Shown: positions 10,801-20,796 of the stretch, one piece after another
Position numbering within the stretch: position 1 is the stretch's first letter
Layout: each line of letters opens with the position of its first letter
Assembly (NCBI GenBank): GCA_013365325.1
Contig: JABVXV010000525.1
Coordinates: 1 to 30,272 of the forward strand
Length of the DNA stretch: 30,272 nt
Direction: 5' to 3'
Source: Dipetalonema caudispina
Taxonomy: Eukaryota; Nematoda; Chromadorea; Rhabditida; Onchocercidae
Notes under the pieces: generated by a model
The model's input: only the letters and a program-made list of their open reading frames with translations
Databases searched by the model: none
What the model was told of the DNA's origin: nothing
Translations under genes and position numbers: made by a program

Positions 10801-13800
10801 AAAACGAAGAGCAGAAAAATGATGGGAATGAAAAATTGAGAGAAAAAAGAAAGGAAAGAAATTCACCTGGGAGAAAGGAGCAAATTGATAAAGATAAATT
10901 GAATTTGGATGAATGTCGTCTTCTTCCTCTTTCTCCCAATGCCTTTCCCGGTTTTTGCCGATCTTCTTGCCAAGCCATTGTACAGGTAAATAAAACCTTA
11001 TGGATGTTAAATGAAATGGTATAGAAAATTCGAAATAAATGGTTGAAGTTCACAAGTCACTGCATGCTACCATTTCGTTCATTCGTTTGCTCCTATAGCC
11101 TTCCATTTCAAAAAATTTAAATCAATACTTGACGAAAGAATCAATAGAAGACACTCTTTTTTTTGCCATTACATTACACAATTCATTTGTTTGTATCTAT
11201 TCGATGAGGATGTCTTTGTTTCTTCAAGTGACAGATAATAAATTACAGCATAGTGATGATTTCAAAAGATAAAAATCAGATCAAATGATAAGTTATAAAT
11301 CGATCAATTTGCTTATTGAGGGAGAGTCAAGAATTCGACAAAATAGTAGTTATTTGAATGGGAAGTACAATAGACGAAAATTTTGGATAAGAAATTACTC
11401 AATTTTTAAAATAGAATAAAAACACTCTAATATTAATGCTAAACAGAAAATTGATATGAATGCATTCCATTAAAAGCATATGAATCTAATGAATACATAA
11501 CAATTTTAGAATAAAGAGATTTGAATTTTTCAAAGAAAAAATTTCGCTTATCCAACTTTTAATTTTTTTTGCTTGTTCATTATCAAATATATCGTCGGTT
11601 AGCTCAACAATGAAGGCAATTATTGATTACAATAATTGACTAACAAACAAAATGAAAGAAATTACTCCTATTAATATTTATATCCTTTTCTCTAATCTAT
11701 TCGCCAACAATATTTGAGGATGCTCCAATAATTTTGATATGTATGATTGATGGAATTGGATGAAAAAATATCTATCATTGAAAAGTTTGAAAACAATTAT
11801 TGCTAATAAGTATGCATCAAACTTCGCATCTCTTTAATTAATTCAAGGACTATACTTTCACTATTTTACCAACATTTGTACCACAACGCTTTTACACTTT
11901 ATACAATAATATAAGAAAAACTACTGAAATAAAATTTTTAGTGAAACTTCTAATTTCTAATAAAGATTGAATGAAAAATTTTCGGCAAATTATAATTTGT
12001 AGTGAAAATTTCGATAAAACTTGAAAAAATTGTATTTTATTTATAACATTTAGTTTAATCTGCAAATATTTGCTAAAATCTTATTCATTCGCAATTTCAG
12101 CATTTGTTGAAATATTAAATTTAAGCACATTAACTTCATTTACATTACATTGTATTAAATCTAATTATATTAAATTAATTACATTAAAATTTTTACATTT
12201 CGGTATTCAATAAGTACATCAACTAAATGCGACATTTGTTGTTGCAAGTTCTACCAATTTAATAAGTACCGTTGTTAATGAAGCCTTTTAGGAGATGTGT
12301 CCTTTGTATTTAAAGTTAAGAAGAATAAATGAAAGAATTAAAGAGGGATTTTTTTAGACTGGAAGTAATGATAAGATGAATCATTCAATTCGATTTTATT
12401 CCCTAATGAAAGATTATTTCTACTGCCAATTAAGATCCAATTTACAGAATTATGCTGAAATTCTACAAGAAAAGAAAAAGGAATAAAAAAGAAAGAACAA
12501 AGAAAACAAATACAAACCAAGCAGGCTGTAATTGGTTGGAAATTTTGTATCGTATCGTAGTGGAAATGAATATCGACATATCGGACATTTGCATATGTAA
12601 ATAGAATTAAGCTGTAAAGTGGTTATACAATCATGACAAAAGCTGTGACCACAAGGTAGAAGTTTCGGAATGCAAATATTTTGCTTGAACGGTTCGAAGC
12701 AAACCTGTAAATATGATAGATTTTATACATAGTATTATTTCTTCTTTTTATTTCTCCATCATATATGATACAAATATTAAATTGAAGCAAAAATAAGTAA
12801 ATAAATTTCTTGGATTTTTTGAAATTTTTTATCAATTCATTTCTGATGTAGTGATTCTAAAAATATTTGTTTGAAAAAAAAAACATTCACATTTACATAA
12901 TTTATTAATAAACTTTTTGATATTTCATTGATTTTACTGTTTCTAAAACGAAGGCATTTTTTCCACCTGTAAAGTTTTAATTTGTATATGGAAATAAACT
13001 TTTGTGAAATTTGAAGAATTATTTCTTTATTAATCTTATGATCCATTCTTATAAGTAATTAATGATATTAATAATTTCTCTTCATTCATTTTTCGCTATG
13101 TAGTAAAAATAACGAACTATCTCACTTTAATGCTTCTTCTCTCCGCAAACGGTATAGTGCGGAAATGATCGATAAGATATCCTAAATTTAAGTATCGAGG
13201 TAAATCTTTGGCATAAAAAATCTAAAAACAAAATTTGTTTTATCCTAGTATATATGAGATATAACTATGATCAACTTACCTAATTTCTTTCCCGAAAAAT
13301 AATAATTAATTTCTATAATAGAAAGTTTAAAAATAGAAACATCAAATTGTTATGAAAGAAACTTTATGATGATCTGTTGTCATACAATTATCATAGAATT
13401 TGTTATTTAGGTCAAGGTTGCAAGTCTAAATACAATCTATCAGTGTAAGTAAACCAAAAATGTTTCCTCTCCTTTCCCCAGATAATAGTAGTAAATGGTA
13501 GTAATAATAGTAGTAATAGTAGTAATAATAGTAGTAAACGGGTTAAACCAATTATCCGGTTTGTTTAAATTTGATTACATTTATCCTTGCAGATTCCGGA
13601 ATATTTTCTACAATCATATTGGTACTTTGGGGACTGGACAGGAATAAACATACGTTTTTTTTTCCTTTTATAAATTTCTTCTTTTCTTTTTTTCGTTTTA
13701 TATTCATTTACTTACTTATTACAACTTAAATCCTTATTTTTAAATATAACATTTAGGAATGGACACAGATGTTTAATATTTAATTAACAATGGACACAGA

Positions 13801-14014
13801 TATTTAATATTACTGATTATATCAATTTTATGCTTTATGATTATTTTAAAATTACCATTTATAAATTCTTGGTCCGATTAGACTTAATGTAAATTATACT
13901 TTTTAAAAAAAAAAATACAACACTTACTTGACAAAGCGAACGACCACTGTTATCATTGATAGTCAGTAATGATGATGATCGATACAATATTCCGTGATCC
14001 TCAACTGATACCAT
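4862..14014 (-). CDS. RING-finger (C3HC4) single-pass membrane protein, probable E3 ubiquitin ligase
   Basis: Six minus-strand exons join in perfect phase: 14014-13928, 12704-12518, 7324-7149, 6464-6186, 5978-5851 and 5303-4862, giving 432 residues and a TGA. The ATG at 14014 has a good context (ACAAATGG) and an in-frame TGA 9 nt upstream. The RING spans residues 28-72: C28, C31, C47, H49, C52, C55, C69 and C72, that is CQVC, PCGHSFCHDC and CPIC. It is followed by FPTNYSLLDLLDHL, the end typical of TRIM/RNF-type RINGs. Residues 100-285 are a Ser/Thr/Asp-rich linker with an acidic patch (SGEEDGVEVS, TESENNGDSED). One hydrophobic span lies at about 288-312 (QLFLAIFVLFWSLIIL), encoded across the start of the last exon. 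A roughly 120-residue tail with helical, tryptophan-containing segments follows. RING fingers of this type recruit E2 enzymes; the membrane span suggests a membrane substrate or organelle. I do not recognise the ortholog, and the tail matches no family I know. Exon 1 joins the RING between C28 and C31, which supports the model. Confidence 0.85.
7761..7782 (+). other. Exon-like 22-nt segment between strong splice signals
   Basis: TATATTTCAG immediately precedes and GTAAGTAT immediately follows this 22-nt segment, both matching nematode splice consensus on the plus strand. The segment lies inside the large intron of the opposite-strand RING gene. There are no neighbouring plus-strand coding exons I can connect to it, so it may be chance. 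Confidence 0.15.
8640..8745. repeat. Degenerate (GTA/GTT)n triplet repeat
   Basis: About 100 bp is made mostly of GTAGTA, GTAATA and GTTGTA units with interruptions. It lies in the large intron of the RING gene. A similar block is present at 13483-13538 in the preceding intron of the same gene. Confidence 0.85.
8826..8899. repeat. Polypurine (GA-rich) tract
   Basis: A run almost entirely of A and G, including GAAAGAGAGAGAG, sits about 100 bp before a pyrimidine-rich tract on the same strand (9001-9063). The two could pair with each other or form triplex DNA. Confidence 0.8.
9001..9063. repeat. Polypyrimidine (CT-rich) tract
   Basis: A run almost entirely of C and T, including TTTCTCTCTATTTCTTCCTC, is broadly complementary to the GA tract at 8826-8899. 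It is inside the RING gene intron. Confidence 0.8.
10380..10984 (+). other. Exon-like open segments of unknown status in the RING gene intron
   Basis: Two plus-strand open stretches are each followed by a usable donor. The first runs to KDISKNDFR and stops at AG-GTGATT near 10627, the same donor sequence as PITPNM exon 9. The second covers EKRKERNSPGRKEQ to FCRSSCQAIVQ and ends at CAG-GTAAAT at 10986. An in-frame TAA (about 10798) interrupts the upstream continuation of the second. The lysine/arginine-rich part could simply reflect a purine-rich strand, but the last 75 bases are GC-richer and less repetitive than the surroundings. The minus strand is also open here (MAWQEDRQKPGKALGERGRR). I recognise no family on either strand. 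It may be an unlinked exon, a pseudogene remnant or non-coding. Confidence 0.2.
13483..13538. repeat. (TAGTAA/TAG)n triplet repeat
   Basis: About 55 bp of AATAGTAGTAA-type units lie in the first intron of the RING gene. The units resemble the block at 8640-8745. Confidence 0.85.
13758..13811. repeat. Tandem duplication, two 23-bp copies with period 31
   Basis: Copies at 13758-13780 and 13789-13811 both begin AATGGACACAGAT and end TTTAATATT, differing at one base. This is a recent local duplication inside the first RING gene intron. Confidence 0.85.
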
Positions 14015-15550
14015 TTGTTTTCACGTTATTTCGGTAATAAAACAAAAAAAATGAATATGCAGAAAATTGGCAGTATTTGAAAAAGATTCTATCGGATACA
14101 TGCATACGCAAAAAGAGTTAAATACTATATACTTCATTTAAAAAATGTCATTACCATTTCTTGAATTATTATGTGTGATTTATATTTGAAATCCATAAAT
14201 TAATACAAATTACCATGTTCAATTAAATTACTATATGTAATTAATTCAAGTAAAATTCGCTTTTCTTTTTTTTCTGAGAAAAGGGTGGAAAACAAGGGGA
14301 ATAATAAATTAAATAACGAAATAGCATGGAAATGAAATACACAAATATTAACAAAGAGAAAAATGATTACCTATTTCGATACCTAACTTATATTCCGATG
14401 AAAATTTGAAATGCCATAAGAAGGAGAAAAGGAGATGAATTGAAAAATGTCGTTCATACTATACGATCGTTTAAATAATTATTCTAATCTCCCAAACTTC
14501 TTTTTTTCCATTTCCATTTCCACTTCCACTTATTTTTTTTCCTTTTTTTTACGAAATTCGGGGGAAAGAGAAGGAGATGAGGGGAAAAGCAAGTAAGAAA
14601 GAAGATCAGCTTAATTTTTTGAACAAGTAAGTGCAATTTTATCGTTGTAAAGTTTTCAGAAAATGAAGAAATGAAAGATATTTTGATCTGATCTTGACCA
14701 AATTTGAACAAATAATTAAAATAGTGATTTCATATGGAAAGGACAATCAGTAGGCGATAGAAATAATTTTACCGTAAAGAATAAATGAATTCCATTTTGG
14801 TTATCTGACTCTTTTTTTATTATCTTATCTCATCTACTTATTTATCGCAAAATAATTGAAAATTTAATAATTTGCACTGTGACCTTTTTATACAACTTTT
14901 TGCTGCAAGCTATTGTTGGTAACAAAAAGGAAAATTCATCGACATATGCTTCAATTGTGCAGGTTTCAGATATGTATATGTGTATTCAATTTATTGTATC
15001 ACTAAAATACTGCAACAATAAAGACTATCTTAATTGTAACATATTCTATATATGTGAATGCTTATTGTGTTTGTATTCTACAATAATAATTATAATATAT
15101 TGATATGCGGCACTTATCATACAAGTAAGCTATTGAGAAAAATGTTACATAACAGAATAGAAAAAAACTGAACAAAATTTCTGTTTTAAAAATTTTTTAG
15201 TCTAATCAGATAAATCAAAAAGAAATGGTATCCTTTTCTTTATAGCAAAAAGTGTCAATAGTATATCAAACTGAAAAGCTTCTTTATCCTTGAAGTGTAA
15301 TGATTATTTAATATATTTAAACAGAAAGAAAATGCGAGGGAGAGACGAGATATAGAAAGAGAGAAAGAGAAAGCATATGAAAGAAAGCAAGAAGATGAAC
15401 TTTAAATTAACAAAATTTGAAATGGATAATTTAATGCTTCATTCCTATGCTGCTACTTCCATCATTGCTATTATTTATCACTATTCTTCCTGCTACTATT
15501 GATACTACTACTACATTCTATATTGTTGTAGTGTATCGTTTACAGGTGAG

Positions 15551-15574
15551 GATGATGATGATGATGATGATGAT
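15551..15574. repeat. (GAT)8 microsatellite
   Basis: Eight perfect GAT units follow a short pyrimidine-rich triplet block (CTACTATTGATACTACTAC) just upstream. It is in the intergenic region and not in an open gene frame. Confidence 0.95.
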
Positions 15575-16305
15575 TGAAATTCTGTGAACGATTTAATCTT
15601 CCGTAATAATTTCAAAAATTATTCCGCAACAAGGATGTATAAAGTAGTACATTTTTAAGATATGAAAGTGTACGTTTAAAAAAACGTTTGACGTAAGATC
15701 AAATAAAATTACTAAGCAACGAGGAGGGGTTGCATAATTTTAATTAGTACTTTTCAATAATTAAAGTAAATGCATTCAATTCTAATGTAAAACTAATTTT
15801 TGAAAAAGTGTTTTAAAGTGAACTGTTAGAAAATGAACAAAAAAGAGAGAGAGGGAGAAAGGAAAAGAAAGTGTTTGAGTAGCGATAATGTGATGATTAT
15901 GCATATGTGTAATGTTTATGTTGTTGCTATAGTATATTTATATTAGCTTTTTAAAAGTTTAAGTTAACCACTCAACTAATTATTTTAAAAAAAAAAGTTA
16001 CCTCAAGTGTGACAACAACAATAGTAGCAGTAAACTGGAACATAATTCTCGAAATTTTATTGATCATTTTAGATTATTAAAAATTATTATTAGTACTCTA
16101 TTTCTCACTCATAGAAGAATCAATTTTTTTGATAATAAAGGAAAATTTTCCTCCTGTTATTATTTCTTCATTTTTTCTTTTGTTTTTTTATTTATTTTTG
16201 TTCATTTCTTTTCTTAACTTTTGGAAGTAAATTAAACTGTGACAAACTGAATAAATTTAAAATTTCACATATTACAGTATATTATTGTAACGAGAAGTGA
16301 TACGT

Positions 16306-16323
16306 AAATTTTACGTAAAATTT
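16306..16323. repeat. 18-bp perfect palindrome
   Basis: AAATTTTACGTAAAATTT is its own reverse complement, centred on ACGT. It could be a bZIP-type protein site or chance in AT-rich DNA. Confidence 0.8.
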
Positions 16324-18018
16324 CGGCCAATCTTATCAATTTTATTGGAAAAAATACAGTGCCATAAAATATTTCATGTGCAGTTTGATGATAATATTGC
16401 AGTGCAAACGAGCTGTTTACATTTTATATGTTATCTTAAATTTTTAAAAAAAGGATAAAAATCAGTCATTAGTTGAGGACAGAACTTGTAAAGCAGTTGA
16501 TAGATAATTCGTTTTTTAATTTTGAAATCATTGGTTTGAACATCGATATTTGTTTTTTAGTTCATATAATTCATAATAAAGGAAATAACCCTTCGATTTT
16601 TTTTCAATTATAATGGCGTAATGTCCAGAAAATGGTGTAGAATTGCAAAAAGGTAGATTGGAAGAAGCAATTTGAATTCACAGCTAAATCAAATTAATTT
16701 TATCGCACCATAGATTAATACTTAAGTAATATCATCAATAGGTTCACAATTAATACTTGAAATGATCAGAGTAAAAATTCGGATGATTGTAAAAAATATT
16801 GAAAAGGAAAAGAAAGAGAAGGAGGATTAAAAAAGAAGAAAGTATGGTAAATTTGAACGAGTCAACAAATTGGAAAATACAGCTGTGAGCATTACACTTC
16901 AATCAATTTTTCCAGTGCAATTGAAAATTTGCACACAAAAAAAGAAAATTCGCTTTTGCCTTATTTTAGAGTTAAACCAATGCTTCATTTTTTTCTTTCT
17001 TTTTTCTACCAGCCTTTTTTAAAAACATTCATTCATTTTTTATGTTTCTTTCCTATTTTGTTTTCATTTTTCATTCATTCCACTTTTTTATCTTTTTTCT
17101 AGATCAAAAAACAAGAAAAGTTGAAAATTCTAAGATTTAAAAAAGGAAGAAAGAGTTTTGTTATCCTGAATAATTGAATTATATAATTAGATGAAATCAT
17201 AGAAGAGAATAACAATAGTTTTAGCACTCAATATAATTAAAATTGATGAGACGTTTGGCTTTTATTTTATTCTTCACTTCCATTTGATTTCAGTCGTTGA
17301 TCTTCTTCGTCTTCCTTGTCTGTCGGTGTTTTTTCAACGAATATAACATATCGTTTATTATTTGAAATTTGATATCAACTTAAAATACGTATTTTAACCT
17401 TTTGAATATGGTGTTGAATTTTGTTTATGCAGTGAAATAATGGTATTTGTTGAATTATTAAAATCGCATTATTTTTAAGATGCATACATTAACGAATGGA
17501 TTTAGCCAAATAAGTTCAAACAATTTCGTTATATTATTAAATATACCACAAAATGTATATATGTTGAAACTTTTCCATCAGACAGTCGCCAATTTGCATT
17601 CAAAATTACAGTCTTTTTTGTTATGTTTTCGAATTAATTTTCAATAATTTTGCATCATTTTGAATAATACTATGTACTTACGCAATATTTACTAAATTAT
17701 ATTTCATTTAGAAAATTTGATGATGAAGAGAAAAATTGTATATACTATAAGGGAAATAAAATCGATCAAAAAAAAAGTTGAAATTCACTTATAAAATTTG
17801 GAATTAACAAAATTGATTCGTTTTATTTTCTCAAAATTCTAATTAAAAAATAATATGGCAAATATTTAAGTATTTGCTGCATATTTCCAATAATCTTTTA
17901 TAAACATTAAGATCTATTTTTGAACCGTTTCTCGAATACGAATTCGACACCTACTCAGCACTTTTTCATTGTTCAAACCTTAATCTGTTGCTAATATGCA
18001 AAAATGCCGTGCTAGTTC

Positions 18019-18024
18019 TTTATT
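18019..18024 (-). terminator. Polyadenylation signal AATAAA of the first collagen
   Basis: TTTATT on the plus strand reads AATAAA on the minus strand and lies 72 nt beyond the collagen stop codon (18098-18096), a normal distance for a short nematode 3' UTR. Confidence 0.65.
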
Positions 18025-18095
18025 AGACTTTCATCGTTGATTATAACAAGCAGAGGTGTAATGAAAGCGAATGAGTAATTGGGATTTTAATCTGC

Positions 18096-19712
18096 CTAAT
18101 AACCCGGGGCCAATCGGGCTGGAGGACAGTGATCACAATCTCCTTTCGGTCCTTCCTTGCCCGGTTCACCGGGTGGCCCTTGATGTCCTGTTTGACCTGG
18201 TTGTCCTGGTGGTCCTTGTGGACCAGTTTCACCTGCTTGTCCTGATTCACCGTTTACACCAGCTAAAATTCATATATTTCCATGAAAATTGGTGGGAGTA
18301 AAGTAGTGCTAGCAAAAGTTACGTAAGCAAAGAACTTCAGTTAAATTTAAGAAAGGTGTTTTTTGAAAAAAACATACGTTGTCCTGGTGGTCCACGAGGC
18401 CCAACATTTCCTGGCTTTCCTGGCGGTCCTGGTGGTCCAGGTGGTCCTTCACTACCTGGTAGTTGTCTTCCTGGCACACCTACAGAGCCTTTTATTCCAG
18501 GATTGCCATTTCGTCCCGGTGGTCCTGGTGGTCCTTGTATTCCAGGCTCACCCGGTGCTCCATCAGTACCTGGTATTCCTGCATCTCCTGGAGGTCCTTG
18601 TTGTCCACGTGGTCCTGGACTACCTGGAGGACCTGCTGGAGCGTCGCACGGACATTGTTGTGGGAATCGTTGAGACCATTCTGGTGGTGCTATGGCTTGT
18701 GTTCCTGGCGAACCAATGTCACCAACAAGGCCATCAGTGCCGTCCACTCCTATGATATTTGAAAATTATTAATTCAAGCTGAAAAGTTTGCTTATAGAGC
18801 ATAGTTCTATTCACTTATTCATCAATTGGTTCAAAAATCATTTTCAAATCACCACAGCAACTCAGCTGATCAGCTATTGAAATCAATTTATAAATTTCAA
18901 AAATTCCTTTTTGAAATTCAATGATTTGAATGCAAACAAAATATTTTTTTCGCATTCTAAAAGCATGATTCACTTCTCTCTTCGTTATTTTTATTTCTTT
19001 TTGCTTTAAACTAGATTTTGAACATTAAAAGACTTCATTGCTTTCTTTTTTATACTACCTTACTTCAGCTACTCTTTTGGTCTTTCGACTTATTAATAAG
19101 TACATGATTATCAATTTCACCATCACTTCCCGGTTCACCGGGTGGTCCAGGTGGTCCACGTTGGCATGTACAACACAAGCCACCATTAGAACGTCGTCGC
19201 CGATCTTTGACATCCTCCGTTACAACACCTTTCAGCAAGTTTGCTGCACGACTAACACGTAACGCTGTCAAATGTTTCTCACCAGTTTTCATTTCAAGCA
19301 TTTCTTTCCACATATTTCGAGCACGCATCTGAATTACCCATTGTTCAATTTCTTTGCTTTAGAAGAAAAACTTTTCTAAATTTCCAACAGTTCAAAAATT
19401 TCAAGTAATAAATTGCTATTTTTGTAATACATCACTGAAACGATTGTTTTAAAAAGGATTTAATAGGATTATATGTAAGCAATTAATTGCTAACGATTAT
19501 AGACAGTGTTCATCAATCAGCAATTAGCGGATACTTATTGTTTCTTTTACCTTGCATAGATCTAATTCTGTTTGCACATGGCTTTCCAATGATTGCACAT
19601 AAGTGAAGATGATTGGGAATGAAATCATACATGATGTTATAGCACCAGTGGCCAAGACGATAGCTATAAAGGCATTTGTCTTCATTGAATGAGGACGCAA
19701 TTTTTCCTCCAT
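18096..19712 (-). CDS. Nematode cuticle collagen, CDHCPP-tail type
   Basis: Four minus-strand exons (19712-19551, 19328-19121, 18749-18378, 18262-18096) join in phase to give 302 residues. The N-terminal Col_cuticle_N domain (residues about 10-65) has a hydrophobic anchor/signal segment ([20 protein letters not shown]), then [19 protein letters not shown] and [10 protein letters not shown]. The basic motif RRRR at 97-100 is the expected subtilisin (BLI-4/furin-like) cleavage site. A cysteine cluster CCTC (106-109) precedes the first Gly-X-Y block. That block is interrupted by a stretch containing QQCPCDAPA, then a long Gly-X-Y block follows with one imperfection (PGRQLPG). The tail [15 protein letters not shown] is non-helical. 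Gly-X-Y phase is kept across all splice joins. The product should be secreted by hypodermal cells, form triple helices and be cross-linked through its cysteines in the cuticle. The ATG follows TTTTAATAG, a possible spliced-leader or 5' intron acceptor. The exact col gene is not assigned. Confidence 0.96.
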
Positions 19713-20239
19713 TTCTATTAAAACAAAGATTGATTAATTTTTATCAAAATATGAATTAGCGCTAGCATTACTTTATATCATTTATCCTACTAATGGATTC
19801 CACTAATACTTGAAAAATATGAAAAAATCAAGCTCAAAATGTTTTTGTTGTCTAATCTTACATTTAATATCGATCATAGTACTGCTATTTACTGTAATTT
19901 AAGCCAATAACACTTCTTGGATTACTATTATTTAAGTTAATCTTCATCCACTATTACGATTCAATTTAATTTTCAATTGGTTGTTGTAATTAACCTGGTA
20001 CTTCTTACATTTGGGTAAATCATAAACATTTAATTAATATTAATAGTTAAACAATAGCTCTGCTTTAGATATGGAAAAATTAGAAGTACAATAGCTTTGA
20101 AGATTTCGGAGAATTTATTTATGATAAGATTTATACGAATTTTTAGATGATAAAAAATTGCATTTAAAATTTTTATTTTAAAAGAAGGCAAATGTCATCA
20201 ATAAATGAAGGTCGAATTGAAACGACAAACGAGTTATCG

Positions 20240-20247
20240 TTTATATA
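20240..20247 (-). promoter_or_regulatory. Candidate TATA box upstream of the first collagen
   Basis: TATATAAA on the minus strand is followed by CGATAACTCG and preceded by a GC-richer patch (CGCGGTAGCATAACCG). It is about 530 bp upstream of the collagen ATG on the same strand. The distance implies a long leader, an untranslated exon or trans-splicing near 19715, so the assignment is weak. Confidence 0.25.
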
Positions 20248-20731
20248 GTGAGGATACTGCTAACACTGTTGATGGGTAACGGTTATGCTACCGCGTCCAA
20301 TTCCACGTAGAAATTATTGTGTAATAAATACTTTTATTTTTTTATTTCATTGTCCTGTAATGAATTAAAGAAATGATGATTCATCGAGTTCTCTTCAACT
20401 GCTTCGAATAAATAAAAGTAAAGAAAAATAAAAAAGTTTGAAAAAAGAACTTGTAATAATTGCATGCTTTGAAATCTCAATTTTTGGCTATAAAATAATT
20501 GTCGCGTTTTTCTGAAATGTTATCATCCTTTTTTCAAACCAAAGTTCATGATTTGAACTATGAAGCAGTCGCTCCGTTTTTTTGGAATATTTAAATCGAT
20601 CTAGTGAAAATACTGGTTGAAATATTATTGCTGACAGTTCTGCTAATTATATGCTTATTTTTATAATTTCCGTATGCATTTCATTCGATTCTATTCGATT
20701 ATTTGTGCTTTTTCGCTTCTTGTTAATTTAT

Positions 20732-20746
20732 AATTCATAACTATAA

Positions 20747-20785
<39 letters not shown>

Positions 20786-20796
20786 TTCATAACTAT
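20732..20796. mobile_element. T28 homopolymer bounded by 13-bp direct repeats (possible poly(A) retroposition scar)
   Basis: AATTCATAACTAT occurs at 20732-20744 and again at 20784-20796. Between them are A6, T28 (20751-20778) and A5. Direct repeats of this length around an A/T homopolymer are what a target-site duplication around a severely truncated, minus-oriented retroposed poly(A) tail would look like. No internal element body remains. Replication slippage is the alternative. Confidence 0.4.

Larger units (their letters stand above)
7325..12517 (-). other. 5.2-kb intron of the RING-finger gene
   Basis: The intron runs from the weak donor GTTTGT after the RING exon to the acceptor TTTTAG before LLDHLQSS. 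The flanking exons meet in phase 1, giving NYSLL-D-LLDHL without a break. The intron holds a triplet-repeat block, paired purine and pyrimidine tracts and some exon-like segments listed separately. Otherwise it is AT-rich DNA in which I see no gene. It is far longer than the other introns in the window. Confidence 0.75.
12705..13927 (-). other. First intron (1.2 kb) of the RING-finger gene
   Basis: The donor is CAA-GTAAGT at 13928/13927 and the acceptor is TTACAG at 12705. Apart from a triplet repeat and a short tandem duplication, I see nothing functional in it. Confidence 0.8.
14015..18095. other. 4.1-kb intergenic region between two minus-strand genes
   Basis: This region lies upstream of the RING gene and downstream of the first collagen. 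It should contain the RING gene promoter, but I cannot point to one. It is AT-rich with many A and T runs. It holds triplet repeats at about 15465-15520 and 15551-15574, an 18-bp perfect palindrome at 16306-16323 and a short acidic minus-strand frame at 17267-17374. No gene is supported. Confidence 0.6.

Noticed and set aside
14484..14711. 75-codon minus-strand open frame ending in repeated KWKWKWKK
   Set aside because: The repeat comes from a low-complexity CATTTC/CACTTC run and there is no splice or start context.
18356..18762. Long plus-strand open frames across the first collagen
   Set aside because: They are antisense shadows of the Gly-X-Y repeat; the minus strand has the correct collagen frame, splice sites and stop.
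20253..20280. Similarity to a PITPNM exon end (1212-1248): GATACTGCT, ACTGTTGA and ATGGGTAA shared with a gap
   Set aside because: It is short, gapped, and about what chance allows in a window this size; there is no wider homology to suggest a retrocopy.
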